Positions 18,226 through 27,869 of a DNA stretch of 64,000 nucleotides are shown one piece after another. The stretch lies in the NCBI RefSeq assembly GCF_011753055.1, contig NZ_VWWJ01000022.1, positions 81,017 through 145,016 on the forward strand. The letters run 5' to 3'. Position numbers and translations under genes: made by a program. The notes under the pieces are model-generated. The model did not search any database. It was given only the letters and a program-made list of their open reading frames with translations, and was not told where the DNA came from. The DNA is from Burkholderia sp. Ax-1719 (GTDB lineage: Bacteria; Pseudomonadota; Gammaproteobacteria; Burkholderiales; Burkholderiaceae). Within the stretch, counting starts at the first letter, position 1, and each line of letters begins with the position of its first letter.

Positions 18226-19070
18226 TGGTCGAAAATCGCCGCTTCTTCAATCTTTTCTGTCACGCGATGCTGCTGCTTGGTGTCGCCGTCGTGGCGTTTC
18301 CCGTCTACGTGGCGTTCTGCGCGGCCACCATGAACGAGCAGCAGGTGTTTAGCGTGCCGCTTTCGCTGGTGCCCGGCACCCATTTTCTCGAAAACGTGGC
18401 GACGGTCTGGAAAACCGGCACTGGCAGTGCGGCTAGTCCGTTCGGCAGGATGCTGCTCAATAGCGTGATTACGGCGCTGATCATTTCGGTGGGCAAGATT
18501 GTGATTTCGATTTTGTCCGCCTATGCGATCGTATTCTTTTGCTTTCCATTTCGACGACTGTCGTTCTGGCTGATTTTCGTGACGCTGATGTTGCCGGTGG
18601 AAGTGCGCATCTTCCCCACGGTGCAGGTGGCGGCCACGCTGCATCTGACCAACACCTACGCAGGTCTCACGTTGCCGTTGATTGCTTCCGCCACGGCTAC
18701 GTTCCTGTTTCGCCAGTTCTTTCTCACGCTGCCAAATGAATTGATCGAGGCCGCGCGCATCGATGGTGCGGGCGCGTTGCGTTTCTTCTGGGACGTGGTG
18801 CTGCCATTGTCGAAAACGAATATCGCGTCGCTATTCGTCATCACCTTTATTTACGGCTGGAATCAGTATCTGTGGCCAATTTTGATGTCGAGCACGGCGT
18901 CGATGACGACATCGGTGGTGGGCATCAAAAGCATGATCGCAAGCGGCGATGCCGCGACGCAGTGGCAACTCGTCATGTGCGCGACGATGATCGCCATGTT
19001 GCCGCCCCTCGTGGTGGTGCTGGCGATGCAGCGCTGGTTCGTGCGGGGACTGGTCGATGTCGAAAAATAA
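18225..19070 (+). CDS. ugpE: sn-Glycerol-3-phosphate ABC transporter permease UgpE
   Basis: A 281-residue MalG-type permease, the same length as E. coli UgpE. It starts at the ATG that overlaps the ugpA stop by one base, so translation is coupled. Six membrane segments are visible, with the EAA loop ELIEAARIDGAGALRFFWDVVLPLSK at about residues 174-199 and FIYGWNQYLWPILM after it, a segment characteristic of UgpE. It forms the transmembrane channel with UgpA and contacts the ATPase UgpC. The gene ends 30 bases before ugpC. Confidence 0.9.
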   Translation: MVENRRFFNLFCHAMLLLGVAVVAFPVYVAFCAATMNEQQVFSVPLSLVPGTHFLENVATVWKTGTGSAASPFGRMLLNSVITALIISVGKIVISILSAYAIVFFCFPFRRLSFWLIFVTLMLPVEVRIFPTVQVAATLHLTNTYAGLTLPLIASATATFLFRQFFLTLPNELIEAARIDGAGALRFFWDVVLPLSKTNIASLFVITFIYGWNQYLWPILMSSTASMTTSVVGIKSMIASGDAATQWQLVMCATMIAMLPPLVVVLAMQRWFVRGLVDVEK

Positions 19071-19100
19071 GCGGAAAACAGGCGTAAAACGGGAGAAGGC

Positions 19101-20204
19101 ATGGCGGCGTTGAGCATGCGGGGCGTGACGAAGTCCTACGATGGGACGCAGCAGGTATTGCACGGAATCGATGTCGATGTGGCCGACGGTGAATTCATGG
19201 TGCTGGTCGGGCCGTCCGGCTGCGGAAAATCGACGCTGCTGCGCATGGTGGCGGGGCTCGAAAGCGTGACTGGTGGCGAGATCGCCATCGGCGGCAAGGT
19301 GGTCAACCGCATGGAGCCCAAGGATCGCGATATCGCCATGGTGTTCCAGAATTACGCGCTTTATCCGCATATGACGGTCGCGCGCAATATGGGTTATAGC
19401 CTCACATTGCAGGGGCTGGACAAGCGCGAGATCGAGGCGCGCGTGGCCGCGGCGGCGGGCATTCTGGAACTGGGCGCGCTGCTCGGACGCAAGCCGCGCG
19501 AACTCTCGGGCGGCCAGCGTCAACGCGTGGCGATGGGGCGCGCCATCGTGCGCGAGCCTTCGGTGTTTCTCTTTGACGAACCGCTGTCGAATCTCGATGC
19601 GAAACTGCGCGTGCAAATGCGCCTTGAAATCCAGCGTTTGCACGCACGACTGCGTACGACGAGCCTTTATGTCACGCACGACCAGATTGAAGCGATGACG
19701 CTCGCGCAGCGCGTGATGGTGCTCAATGGCGGGCGCGCGGAGCAGGTCGGCACGCCAGGCGAGGTCTACGACCGGCCCGCGTCGATGTTCGTGGCGAGCT
19801 TTATCGGCTCGCCCGCCATGAACCTGCTGCACGGGCGCGTGAGCGCGGATGGGCAGCGCTTCGAAACGGCGGGCGTGGGGCCGCATCTGCCGCTGCCGAT
19901 CGGCGCACTGGCGAGCGGATTGCGCGCGCATCTGGAACCGGGACGCGAATGCGTGCTGGGCGTGCGTCCCGAGCATATGTACGACGGCGATTCCGCACCC
20001 GGCTCTGCAGTCGTTACGCTTGAAGTCGAAACCTGCGAACTGCTGGGCGCGGATAACCTTGCGCATGGCCGCTGGGGCAGCAACGAAGTGATCGTGCGCC
20101 TGCCACACGAAACGCGGCCCGCGCGCGGCGAGCGCATTGCGGTGCGACTGCCCGCGGCGCGCCTGCATTTCTTCGATTCCGCCAGGGGTATGCGTCTCGC
20201 CTAG
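19101..20204 (+). CDS. ugpC: sn-Glycerol-3-phosphate ABC transporter ATP-binding protein UgpC
   Basis: A 367-residue ATPase of the MalK/UgpC group. Walker A GPSGCGKST is at about residues 38-46, the Q-loop FQNYALYPH near 77-85, the ABC signature LSGGQRQR near 134, Walker B FLFDEP near 155 and the switch His in VTHDQ near 190. A C-terminal TOBE/MalK-like regulatory domain follows from about 235 (VLGVRPEHMY). It powers import through UgpAE. AACGGGAGAAGGC precedes the ATG. After the gene a 7-bp hairpin (20231-20253) without a T-run may be a weak terminator. Confidence 0.93.
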   Translation: MAALSMRGVTKSYDGTQQVLHGIDVDVADGEFMVLVGPSGCGKSTLLRMVAGLESVTGGEIAIGGKVVNRMEPKDRDIAMVFQNYALYPHMTVARNMGYSLTLQGLDKREIEARVAAAAGILELGALLGRKPRELSGGQRQRVAMGRAIVREPSVFLFDEPLSNLDAKLRVQMRLEIQRLHARLRTTSLYVTHDQIEAMTLAQRVMVLNGGRAEQVGTPGEVYDRPASMFVASFIGSPAMNLLHGRVSADGQRFETAGVGPHLPLPIGALASGLRAHLEPGRECVLGVRPEHMYDGDSAPGSAVVTLEVETCELLGADNLAHGRWGSNEVIVRLPHETRPARGERIAVRLPAARLHFFDSARGMRLA

Positions 20205-20433
20205 GCCGACGATGTCGTAACATGTTGCCTTGGGCCGGCGCAGCGTCGGCCCACGCCGTGTTTCGCTTCGGAAAGCGGGCGCGGCGCGTTGAGTTTCTTA
20301 TCGGCAACACACTCGGCAACAGTCCGGAAACTACCCGGCAACAGACACGACCAGGCGACATGGCCGCATCCCTCACGCTTCGATTTCGCCCACGCGGCGC
20401 GCATAGTCCATTCTCCGCGAACGGGAGCTGCAG

Positions 20434-23400
20434 TTGAGCGCGCGCGAACTGCCCACTGGGCTGATGCTCGTTCATGGCAACGAGCCGGAGCGCCTGCGCG
20501 ATCTGATCGTGAACTGGATCAGCCAGCATCCGATCGCGCCGCTCGAAAAGGAAATGCTGCTGGTGCAGAGTAACGGCATCGCGCAGTGGCTCAAGCTCGC
20601 CTTCGCGGCCGACCCGGAGGACGGCGGCTGTGGGATCGCGGCGGCGCTGGAAATGTCGCTGCCTTCGCGTTTCCTCTGGGCCGTCTATCGCGCCGTGCTG
20701 GGCGAGGAGGCGGTGCCGGCGGTCTCGCCGTTCGACAAATCACGCCTTGTCTGGCGTCTCATGCGCATGCTGCCCGCGCTGCTCGACGAGCCGGGCTACG
20801 AGCCGCTCAAGCGCTTCATGGCGCACGACGAGGAGCAGCGCAAGTGCTTCCAGCTTGCGCAGCGCGTGGCCGACCTGTTCGACCAGTACCAGGTTTATCG
20901 CGCCGACTGGCTGGCCGCGTGGGCCGACCACGAGGACGTGGTGATCGACGCGCGCAACAACCGTATTCCGCTCGCCGACGACGCGCGCTGGCAGGCCGCC
21001 CTCTGGCGCGCCTTGCTGGCCGACGTGAGCGAACGCGATACCGGGGGTCACGCCCTCGCGCAGACCGGCCGCTCCACTGTGCACGACCTCTTCATGCAGC
21101 GCGCGCAGAGCTGGCAGGAAGGCGACGCGCGCCCGCGCGGGCTGCCGCGCCGCCTAGTGGTGTTCGGCATTTCGAGCCTGCCGCGCCAGTCGCTCGAAGT
21201 GCTGGCAGCGCTCGCACGCTGGAGCCAGGTGCTCCTCTGCGTGCATAACCCCTGCATGCACTACTGGGCCGATATCGTCGCCGATCAGGATCTGCTGCGC
21301 GCGCGCCATGCTCGCCAGCGCCGCCGCGCGGGTGCGCCTGCCGTACTCGACGATTCGCAATTGCATCTGCATGCGCAACCGCTGCTGGCGGCCTGGGGCA
21401 AGCAGGGCCGCGACTTTATCGGTTTGCTCGACGAATACGACAGCGACGAAGCGCGCGAGACGTACACGCCGCATTTCACGCGCATCGGCCAGCGTATCGA
21501 TCTGTTCGACGGCGGCGAGGCGCATACGCTGCTCCAGCAGTTGCAGGACGATATCCGCGATCTGCGGCCCTTGCCCGAGACGCGCGAGCACTGGCCGCCC
21601 GTCGATCCGCAGGTGGACGATTCGATCCGCTTTCACGTCGCGCATAGCGCGCAGCGCGAAGTGGAGATTCTCTACGATCGCCTGCTTGCCGCGTTCGCTG
21701 AGGATCCGGCATTGCGACCGCGCGATGTGATCGTGATGGTGCCCGATATCGAGGTCTATACGCCGCATATCCAGGCCGTATTCGGCCTCGTGGATGGCGA
21801 CGATCCGCGCTACATTCCGTTCAGCATCGCGGATCGCGCGCAGCGTGCGTTCGATCCGCTGATCGGCGCTCTGGAAATGCTGCTGTCGCTGCCGCATGCG
21901 CGCGTGACGGTTAGCGATGTGCTCGATCTGCTCGAAGTGCCGGCCGTGCGCTCGCGCTTTGGCATCGACGCCGAAGACGTGCCGACGCTGCGCAACTGGA
22001 TCGACGGCGCGAATATTCGCTGGGGCCTGCATGCGCAGCAGCGCGCGAGTCTCGGGCTGCCGCCGGGCGATGAAGATAGCGCGCCCAATAGCTGGATGTT
22101 CGGGCTGCGTCGCATGTTGCTGGGTTACGCGGCGGGCGACCGCGCGGGCGCGTGGCGCGGCATCGAACCGTACGCGGAAATCGGCGGTCTGGATGCCGCG
22201 CTGCTCGGGCCGCTCACGCGCCTGATCGATGCGCTCGACGACGCCTGGCGCACGCTCAGCGAACCGGCCACCGTTGAAGACTGGTGCGTGCGTCTGCGCG
22301 CGCTGAAAACCACGTTCTTCGCCGCCGACGAGGGCGAGGACGCCTACACGCTGGAGCGCCTCGACACGGCCTTGCAGACGTGGCGCGAGGCCTGCGACGA
22401 GGCGGCGCTCACGCAGACGCTGCCGCTTGCGATCGTAGCGGAGAACTGGCTGGGCCAGCTCGACGGCGGCGGCCTCGCACAGCGCTTTTTTGCGGGCGCG
22501 GTGACGTTCGCGACCTTGATGCCGATGCGGGCGATTCCATTTCGCATCGTTTGCCTGCTGGGCATGAACGACGGCGATTATCCGCGCAGCCGCACGCCGC
22601 TCGACTTCGACCTGATGCGCCGCGATTATCGTCCTGGCGACCGTTCGCGCCGCGAGGACGACCGTTATCTGTTTCTCGAAGCGATGCTGTCCGCGCGCGA
22701 TCATCTGCATATTTCGTGGGTGGGGCGCAGCGTGACCGACAACACGCCGAGGCCGCCTTCGGTGCTGGTTGGGCAGTTGCGCGACCATCTGAAGGCGGGT
22801 TGGCGGCTCGAAGACGACGTGGCGGATAAATCGCACAAACTCGTCGACGCATTGACGATCGAGCATCGGCTGCAGCCGTTCAGCGCCGAATACTTTCCGG
22901 CCGATCCGCAGGACGCAGCGCTCTACACGTTTGCGCACGAGTGGAGCCGTCCTGCGCCGCTTGCCAATGCAACGCAGGCCGACGCGGTACTGCCAGCGCC
23001 GGAGCGCGACGAACCGCTTTCGATCCGCGAACTGGGCGAATTCCTGCGCGACCCCGTGCGCAGCTTTTTCCGGCAGCGCTTGCGCGTGGGCCTGGAAATG
23101 CAGGACGAAGCGAGCGAGAACCACGAGCCGTTCGAGGTTGACGCCTTGCAGGCGTGGCAGTTGCAGGACGAACTGATTCGCGCGCAGTTGCGGGCGATGG
23201 AGCGCGGTGAAGACGACCTCGATGCCGTGGCGCGCGAGCGCCTCGAACGCATGCATCGCAGCGGCGACCTGGCGGCGGGCGGCTTTGGCGAAGTGATCGG
23301 CGAAGAACTGCTCAAGCCGATGGAGGAACTGTTCGGCGAATATCGCAAGGCGCTCGCGCGCTGGCCGACGCCGCTATCGCATCAATACGAAATTCGTCTC

Positions 23401-24036
23401 GATCTGCCGGATGCGGGGCGTGACGGCCGCGCGCTCGACCTGCTTGACTGGATCGACGACGTGCGTGAAGGCGAGGGCGGCGCGCTCGGGCGCGTGATTC
23501 TCGACGCCGGTACCCTCATCAAGGACAACAAGTATCGCGGCGACCGTCTGGTGGCCTATTGGGTGGCGCACGTCGCCGCGCAACTGGCGGCGGGCGAAGT
23601 GACGACGATGATCGTCAGCAAGGTGGGCGTGGCGGAATTCGCGCCCGTGTCGCCCGATGTTGCGCGCGCGTGGCTGCTGGCATTGATGGCGGCGTGGGAT
23701 GAAGGTTCGCGTCGGCCTCTGCCGCTGGCGGTCAAGACCGCCTTCGCGTGGCTGCGCAAGCTGCCCGTGGATTTTGCCGCGGATACCTCGGCAATTCCCG
23801 CCGAGGCGTGGGACGCGGCGCGCACGGCTTTTGAAGGCGCAGTGCGCCTGCCAGGTGAGCGCGACACGAATCCTTATCTGCGCAGGGCGTTCCCGGATTT
23901 TGACGCGCTCATTGCCAATGACGAATTCGTTGCGTTAGCAACTTCGTTGCTGATGCCGATACAGCGTGCGCCGCTGTCGTCGTCGAAGAGTAAGCGCACG
24001 GCCAATGCTGCCGATACGGTTGGAGAAAACGCATGA
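20434..24036 (+). CDS. recC: Exodeoxyribonuclease V subunit gamma, RecC
   Basis: A protein of about 1200 residues, the Chi-scanning subunit of RecBCD. It opens with GLMLVHGNEPERLRDLIVNWI and EMLLVQSNGIAQWLKLAFA, hallmark N-terminal blocks of RecC, and later carries MRAIPFRIVCLLGMNDGDYPR (about 690-710) and the C-terminal nuclease-fold remnant. RecC has the SF1 helicase and nuclease folds without their catalytic motifs and holds the DNA fork and Chi site. I take the TTG at 20434 as start because GGGAG lies 6 bases upstream; the first ATG (20464) has no SD and falls inside the conserved N-terminus. The stop overlaps the recB start (ATGA). Confidence 0.94.
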   Translation: MSARELPTGLMLVHGNEPERLRDLIVNWISQHPIAPLEKEMLLVQSNGIAQWLKLAFAADPEDGGCGIAAALEMSLPSRFLWAVYRAVLGEEAVPAVSPFDKSRLVWRLMRMLPALLDEPGYEPLKRFMAHDEEQRKCFQLAQRVADLFDQYQVYRADWLAAWADHEDVVIDARNNRIPLADDARWQAALWRALLADVSERDTGGHALAQTGRSTVHDLFMQRAQSWQEGDARPRGLPRRLVVFGISSLPRQSLEVLAALARWSQVLLCVHNPCMHYWADIVADQDLLRARHARQRRRAGAPAVLDDSQLHLHAQPLLAAWGKQGRDFIGLLDEYDSDEARETYTPHFTRIGQRIDLFDGGEAHTLLQQLQDDIRDLRPLPETREHWPPVDPQVDDSIRFHVAHSAQREVEILYDRLLAAFAEDPALRPRDVIVMVPDIEVYTPHIQAVFGLVDGDDPRYIPFSIADRAQRAFDPLIGALEMLLSLPHARVTVSDVLDLLEVPAVRSRFGIDAEDVPTLRNWIDGANIRWGLHAQQRASLGLPPGDEDSAPNSWMFGLRRMLLGYAAGDRAGAWRGIEPYAEIGGLDAALLGPLTRLIDALDDAWRTLSEPATVEDWCVRLRALKTTFFAADEGEDAYTLERLDTALQTWREACDEAALTQTLPLAIVAENWLGQLDGGGLAQRFFAGAVTFATLMPMRAIPFRIVCLLGMNDGDYPRSRTPLDFDLMRRDYRPGDRSRREDDRYLFLEAMLSARDHLHISWVGRSVTDNTPRPPSVLVGQLRDHLKAGWRLEDDVADKSHKLVDALTIEHRLQPFSAEYFPADPQDAALYTFAHEWSRPAPLANATQADAVLPAPERDEPLSIRELGEFLRDPVRSFFRQRLRVGLEMQDEASENHEPFEVDALQAWQLQDELIRAQLRAMERGEDDLDAVARERLERMHRSGDLAAGGFGEVIGEELLKPMEELFGEYRKALARWPTPLSHQYEIRLDLPDAGRDGRALDLLDWIDDVREGEGGALGRVILDAGTLIKDNKYRGDRLVAYWVAHVAAQLAAGEVTTMIVSKVGVAEFAPVSPDVARAWLLALMAAWDEGSRRPLPLAVKTAFAWLRKLPVDFAADTSAIPAEAWDAARTAFEGAVRLPGERDTNPYLRRAFPDFDALIANDEFVALATSLLMPIQRAPLSSSKSKRTANAADTVGENA

Positions 24037-27000
24037 CCCCGGCAGACGACATGATCGCCGATGTGCTGGAGCCGCTGCGCTTTCCGCTTTATGGCAGCCG
24101 CCTGATCGAAGCGAGCGCGGGCACTGGCAAGACCTTTACGATCGCCATGCTCTACGTGCGGCTCGTGCTTGGCCATCACGGCGCTAGCGAGCCGCACGAC
24201 GGCTATGACGAGGATGGCGAAGCGGCAGTCGAGCAGGGCGGCATGCGCCCGCTCACGCCGCCTGAAATTCTCGTCGTGACCTTTACGGACGCCGCGACCA
24301 AAGAACTGCGCGAGCGCATTCGCGCACGTTTGATCGAAGCTGCCGATTATTTCCGCGCGCTGCCCGACGAAGTGCCGTTTCGCGCGCCGGGCGTGGATCT
24401 TCTGCATGATCTACGCGAAGCCTACGCGCCCGAACAATGGTCTGGTTGCGCGCGACGCCTGCAACTGGCGGCCGAGTGGATGGACGAGGCTGCGGTGTCG
24501 ACCATTCACGGCTGGTGCAATCGCATGCTCAGTGAGCATGCATTCGATAGCGACAGTCTCTTCTCGCAGACGCTGGAAACCGACCAGACCGAACTGCGCG
24601 CCGAAGTCGTGCGCGATTACTGGCGCACGTTCATGGCGCCGCTCGACGCACAGGGCGCGGGCGAAGTGCGCGCGTGGTTCGCGAGTCCCGATGCGCTGCA
24701 CAAGGCGATCAAGGCCCTTCTCCCGTACGCCGAACAACTGCCCGACGCCGGCGCGCCCGCCGCGACTTTACTCGAAGCGCGCACGCAGGCGCATGAAGAA
24801 CTCGAAGCGCTGAAAGCGCCGTGGCGCGAGGGTATCGATGAAGCGCAAGGCTTGATCGAGGCGGCGCGTGAAAAGAAGCTGTTTGACGCCAAAAAACTGA
24901 ATACGCGCAATTGCGAAAACTGGTTCACAAAGCTGCGCGAATGGGCCAACGATCCGCAAAGCGCGCATCCCGGCTTTAAGGACGACGCTGCGGTGTGGAC
25001 GCGTCTGACACCGGATGGTCTCGCGGAAATATGGAAGGAAGGCAAGCCGCCTTCGCACCCGTGTTTTACGGCGATGGAAACCTTGCTGGATTCGCTGGGC
25101 GCGAAGCCCGAAGCAAAGCTGCCTGTTCTGTGTCACGCGGCGCGCTGGGTCGCGCGGCGTTTCGAGGAAGAAGAGGCTCGCCGCTCGCAGATGGGCTTCG
25201 ACGATCTGCTTACGCGCTTACTCGCCGCGCTGAAAAAGCCGAACGGTACGCGCCTAGCCGAGATCATACGCAAGCAGTATCCGGTCGCCTTGATCGACGA
25301 GTTCCAGGACACGGACCCGGTGCAGTATCAGATATTCGATTCGGTCTATGCGATCGAGTCGAACAACATTGAGACGGCAATCGTCTTGATCGGCGATCCG
25401 AAGCAGGCGATCTATGCGTTTCGCGGCGCGGATATCTACACCTATCTGCGCGCGCGTCGCGCCTGCGAGGGGCGGCTCTACACGCTCAAGAAGAATTTCC
25501 GCTCGACGCGCGCGATGGTCGATGCGGTCAATCGCTGTTTCGAGGCGGCGGAAATACGCCCTGAAGGCAGCGGCGCATTCCTGTTTCGCGGCGGACAAGG
25601 CGAGGCAAACGCGTTGCCGTTCGTTGCCGCCGACGCGAATGGCCGTCCCGATGAGCTTGTCGCAAACGGCAAGCCACTGGCGGCGCTGAACGTGTGGTGG
25701 CTGCCGGGCGCGGACGACGGCAAGGCCATGAGCAAAAGCGCGTATTTTGCGAGCATGGCGGCAAGCTGCGCGACGGAGATGGTGCGTCTGCTCAATCTGG
25801 GCCAGATGGGCGCGGCCGGCTTCGAAGGCGAAAATGGCATGAAGCCGTTGCGGCCCGCGCATATGGCGGTGCTCGTCAACAACCGTGACGAAGCGCGGGC
25901 GATTCGCGAAGCGCTGGCCGTGCGTGGCGTACGCAGCGTATATCTCTCGGATCGCGATTCGGTGTATCGCACGCCTCAGGCGGAAGAGTTGCGTTACTGG
26001 CTGGGGGCATGCGCCGAGCCAGACGATGGCCGGCTCGTGCGCAGCGCCCTTGCGACGGCGTCGCTGGGGTTGAGCTGGAGCGAACTGGACGCGCTCGGCC
26101 GCGATGAAATTGCCTGGGAAGCGCGCGTGCTGCAATTCCGCGGCTATCGCGAAGTCTGGCGCAAGAAGGGCGTGCTGCCGATGCTGCGCCGCTTGCTCAA
26201 CGATTTTCACGTGTCGCAGCGCTTGCTGGGCGAACACGCGGCGGCGGGTCTGAACGGCGAGCGTGCGCTGACGAATCTGCTACATCTGGCCGAATTGCTG
26301 CAACAGGCGAGCACACAGCTTGACGGCGAGCATGCATTGATCCGCTATCTCGATGAGCAGCGCGAGGACGAAAGCGCGGGCGGCGGAGGCGATGCGCGTC
26401 AGTTGCGTCTGGAAAGCGATGCGGGACTTGTGCAGGTAGTGACGATCCACAAATCGAAGGGCCTGGAATATCCGCTGGTTTTCCTGCCGTTTGCATGTGC
26501 GCATCGGGCAGTGAAGGCCGACGACGTACCGTTCAAATGGCACGATCAGGATGGCGAACTAAAGGTTACGCTGGAACCCGAGCCTGCCGTATTGACACAG
26601 GCCGATCGTGAGCGTCTGGGCGAAGACCTGCGCAAACTCTATGTGGCGCTGACGCGCGCATGCTACGCGACATGGATTGGCTATGCGCCAGTGCAGAACG
26701 TGGAAGGGAGCGCGTTCGGCTATCTGGTGGGTGGCGGCGCGGCGTTGCCGGCTGAACAGACCGACACGTTGCTCGAAGCGCTGCGCGGGCCGTGCCACGA
26801 TATTGCTATGGCGACGGCGCCTGTGGCCGGCAACGAAGTCTTTGCGACGCAAGGTCCGAGCGCAGCTCGCGGAAAGGCTCGCTCTTTTCCACGTCGCACA
26901 CGCACGCCGTGGTGGATCGCGAGCTATTCGAGCCTCAAGACGGTGGAGGGTGCGCACGACGCGTATGCGACAAAGCTCGAAGACGAGGAGCGCGCCGCGC

Positions 27001-27869
27001 CCGACACGCGCGGCGAAGACGTATTCCTCGAACTGCTGGGCGCAAGTGCGCCACAAGACGACGAGTTCGACGCCAACGCACTCGCGCCCGCGGGTGCGCC
27101 GATGCATGGTTTCGAGCGCGGCGCCGACGCAGGCAGTTTTCTGCACGAATTGATGGAGTGGGTGGCGAACGAAGGCTTCGCGGAGATCGCTGACGAATCC
27201 GCACATGTGCGTTTGCGCGACATGATCGCGCGGCGCTGCAGCGTGCGCGGCTGGGACCGATGGATCGACACGCTGACACAGTGGATGCTGTCCTTCATTA
27301 ACACACCGCTGAAACTGCCTGATTTCGAGGGCGAACCGGTCTCGCCGTTTTCGCTGGCGTCGCTCAAAAAATCGGCCTATATGGCGGAAATGGAATTCTG
27401 GGTGGCCGCGCATCGCGTGGATACGCTTGAACTCGATGCGCTTGTTACGTCGCTGACGCTCGACGGGGCCGATCGCCCGCTGCTGGATTCAGCCCGTCTG
27501 AACGGCATGCTCAAGGGTTTTATCGACCTTGTTTTCGAGCATGAGGGCCGCTATTACGTGGCCGACTATAAATCGAACTGGCTTGGCCCGGACGACGCTT
27601 CCTACACCGTGGAGAAAATGCGCTCGCAGATCCTGCATTCGCGTTACGAGCTGCAATATGCGCTCTATCTGTTCGCGCTGCATCGCTTGCTGAAGTCGCG
27701 CTTGCCCGACTATGACTACGACCGGCATATTGGTGGCGCGGTCTATATGTTCCTGCGAGGTGGGAATTCACCGAGTCAGGGAATGCACTGTGAACGGCCG
27801 CCTCGCGAGTTGATCGAAAGCCTAGATGCGCTGTTCTCGCATCACGGCACGCTGGAGGGCGCAGTATGA
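24033..27869 (+). CDS. recB: Exodeoxyribonuclease V subunit beta, RecB
   Basis: A 1278-residue UvrD-like SF1A 3'-5' helicase joined to a nuclease. Walker A EASAGTGKTFTI is at about residues 25-36; motif II with LIDEFQDTDPVQYQIF near 420; motif III IGDPKQAIYAFRGADI near 450; TIHKSKGLEYPLVFLPF (motif V) near 806. The C-terminal nuclease active site is D1165 and D1178-Y-K1180, the same 13-residue spacing as D1067/D1080/K1082 of E. coli RecB. It is about 100 residues longer than the E. coli enzyme. Its start overlaps the recC stop and its stop overlaps the recD start, so the three subunits are translated as one coupled unit. Confidence 0.96.
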   Translation: MTPADDMIADVLEPLRFPLYGSRLIEASAGTGKTFTIAMLYVRLVLGHHGASEPHDGYDEDGEAAVEQGGMRPLTPPEILVVTFTDAATKELRERIRARLIEAADYFRALPDEVPFRAPGVDLLHDLREAYAPEQWSGCARRLQLAAEWMDEAAVSTIHGWCNRMLSEHAFDSDSLFSQTLETDQTELRAEVVRDYWRTFMAPLDAQGAGEVRAWFASPDALHKAIKALLPYAEQLPDAGAPAATLLEARTQAHEELEALKAPWREGIDEAQGLIEAAREKKLFDAKKLNTRNCENWFTKLREWANDPQSAHPGFKDDAAVWTRLTPDGLAEIWKEGKPPSHPCFTAMETLLDSLGAKPEAKLPVLCHAARWVARRFEEEEARRSQMGFDDLLTRLLAALKKPNGTRLAEIIRKQYPVALIDEFQDTDPVQYQIFDSVYAIESNNIETAIVLIGDPKQAIYAFRGADIYTYLRARRACEGRLYTLKKNFRSTRAMVDAVNRCFEAAEIRPEGSGAFLFRGGQGEANALPFVAADANGRPDELVANGKPLAALNVWWLPGADDGKAMSKSAYFASMAASCATEMVRLLNLGQMGAAGFEGENGMKPLRPAHMAVLVNNRDEARAIREALAVRGVRSVYLSDRDSVYRTPQAEELRYWLGACAEPDDGRLVRSALATASLGLSWSELDALGRDEIAWEARVLQFRGYREVWRKKGVLPMLRRLLNDFHVSQRLLGEHAAAGLNGERALTNLLHLAELLQQASTQLDGEHALIRYLDEQREDESAGGGGDARQLRLESDAGLVQVVTIHKSKGLEYPLVFLPFACAHRAVKADDVPFKWHDQDGELKVTLEPEPAVLTQADRERLGEDLRKLYVALTRACYATWIGYAPVQNVEGSAFGYLVGGGAALPAEQTDTLLEALRGPCHDIAMATAPVAGNEVFATQGPSAARGKARSFPRRTRTPWWIASYSSLKTVEGAHDAYATKLEDEERAAPDTRGEDVFLELLGASAPQDDEFDANALAPAGAPMHGFERGADAGSFLHELMEWVANEGFAEIADESAHVRLRDMIARRCSVRGWDRWIDTLTQWMLSFINTPLKLPDFEGEPVSPFSLASLKKSAYMAEMEFWVAAHRVDTLELDALVTSLTLDGADRPLLDSARLNGMLKGFIDLVFEHEGRYYVADYKSNWLGPDDASYTVEKMRSQILHSRYELQYALYLFALHRLLKSRLPDYDYDRHIGGAVYMFLRGGNSPSQGMHCERPPRELIESLDALFSHHGTLEGAV

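Noticed and set aside
20231..20253. TGGGCCG/CGGCCCA hairpin after ugpC as a terminator
   Set aside because: Seven base pairs without a following T-run; may slow transcription but cannot be called a terminator.
21154..23256. 700-codon minus-strand frame inside recC
   Set aside because: His/Arg/Gln-rich translation typical of an antisense shadow of a GC-rich gene; recC is complete on the plus strand.
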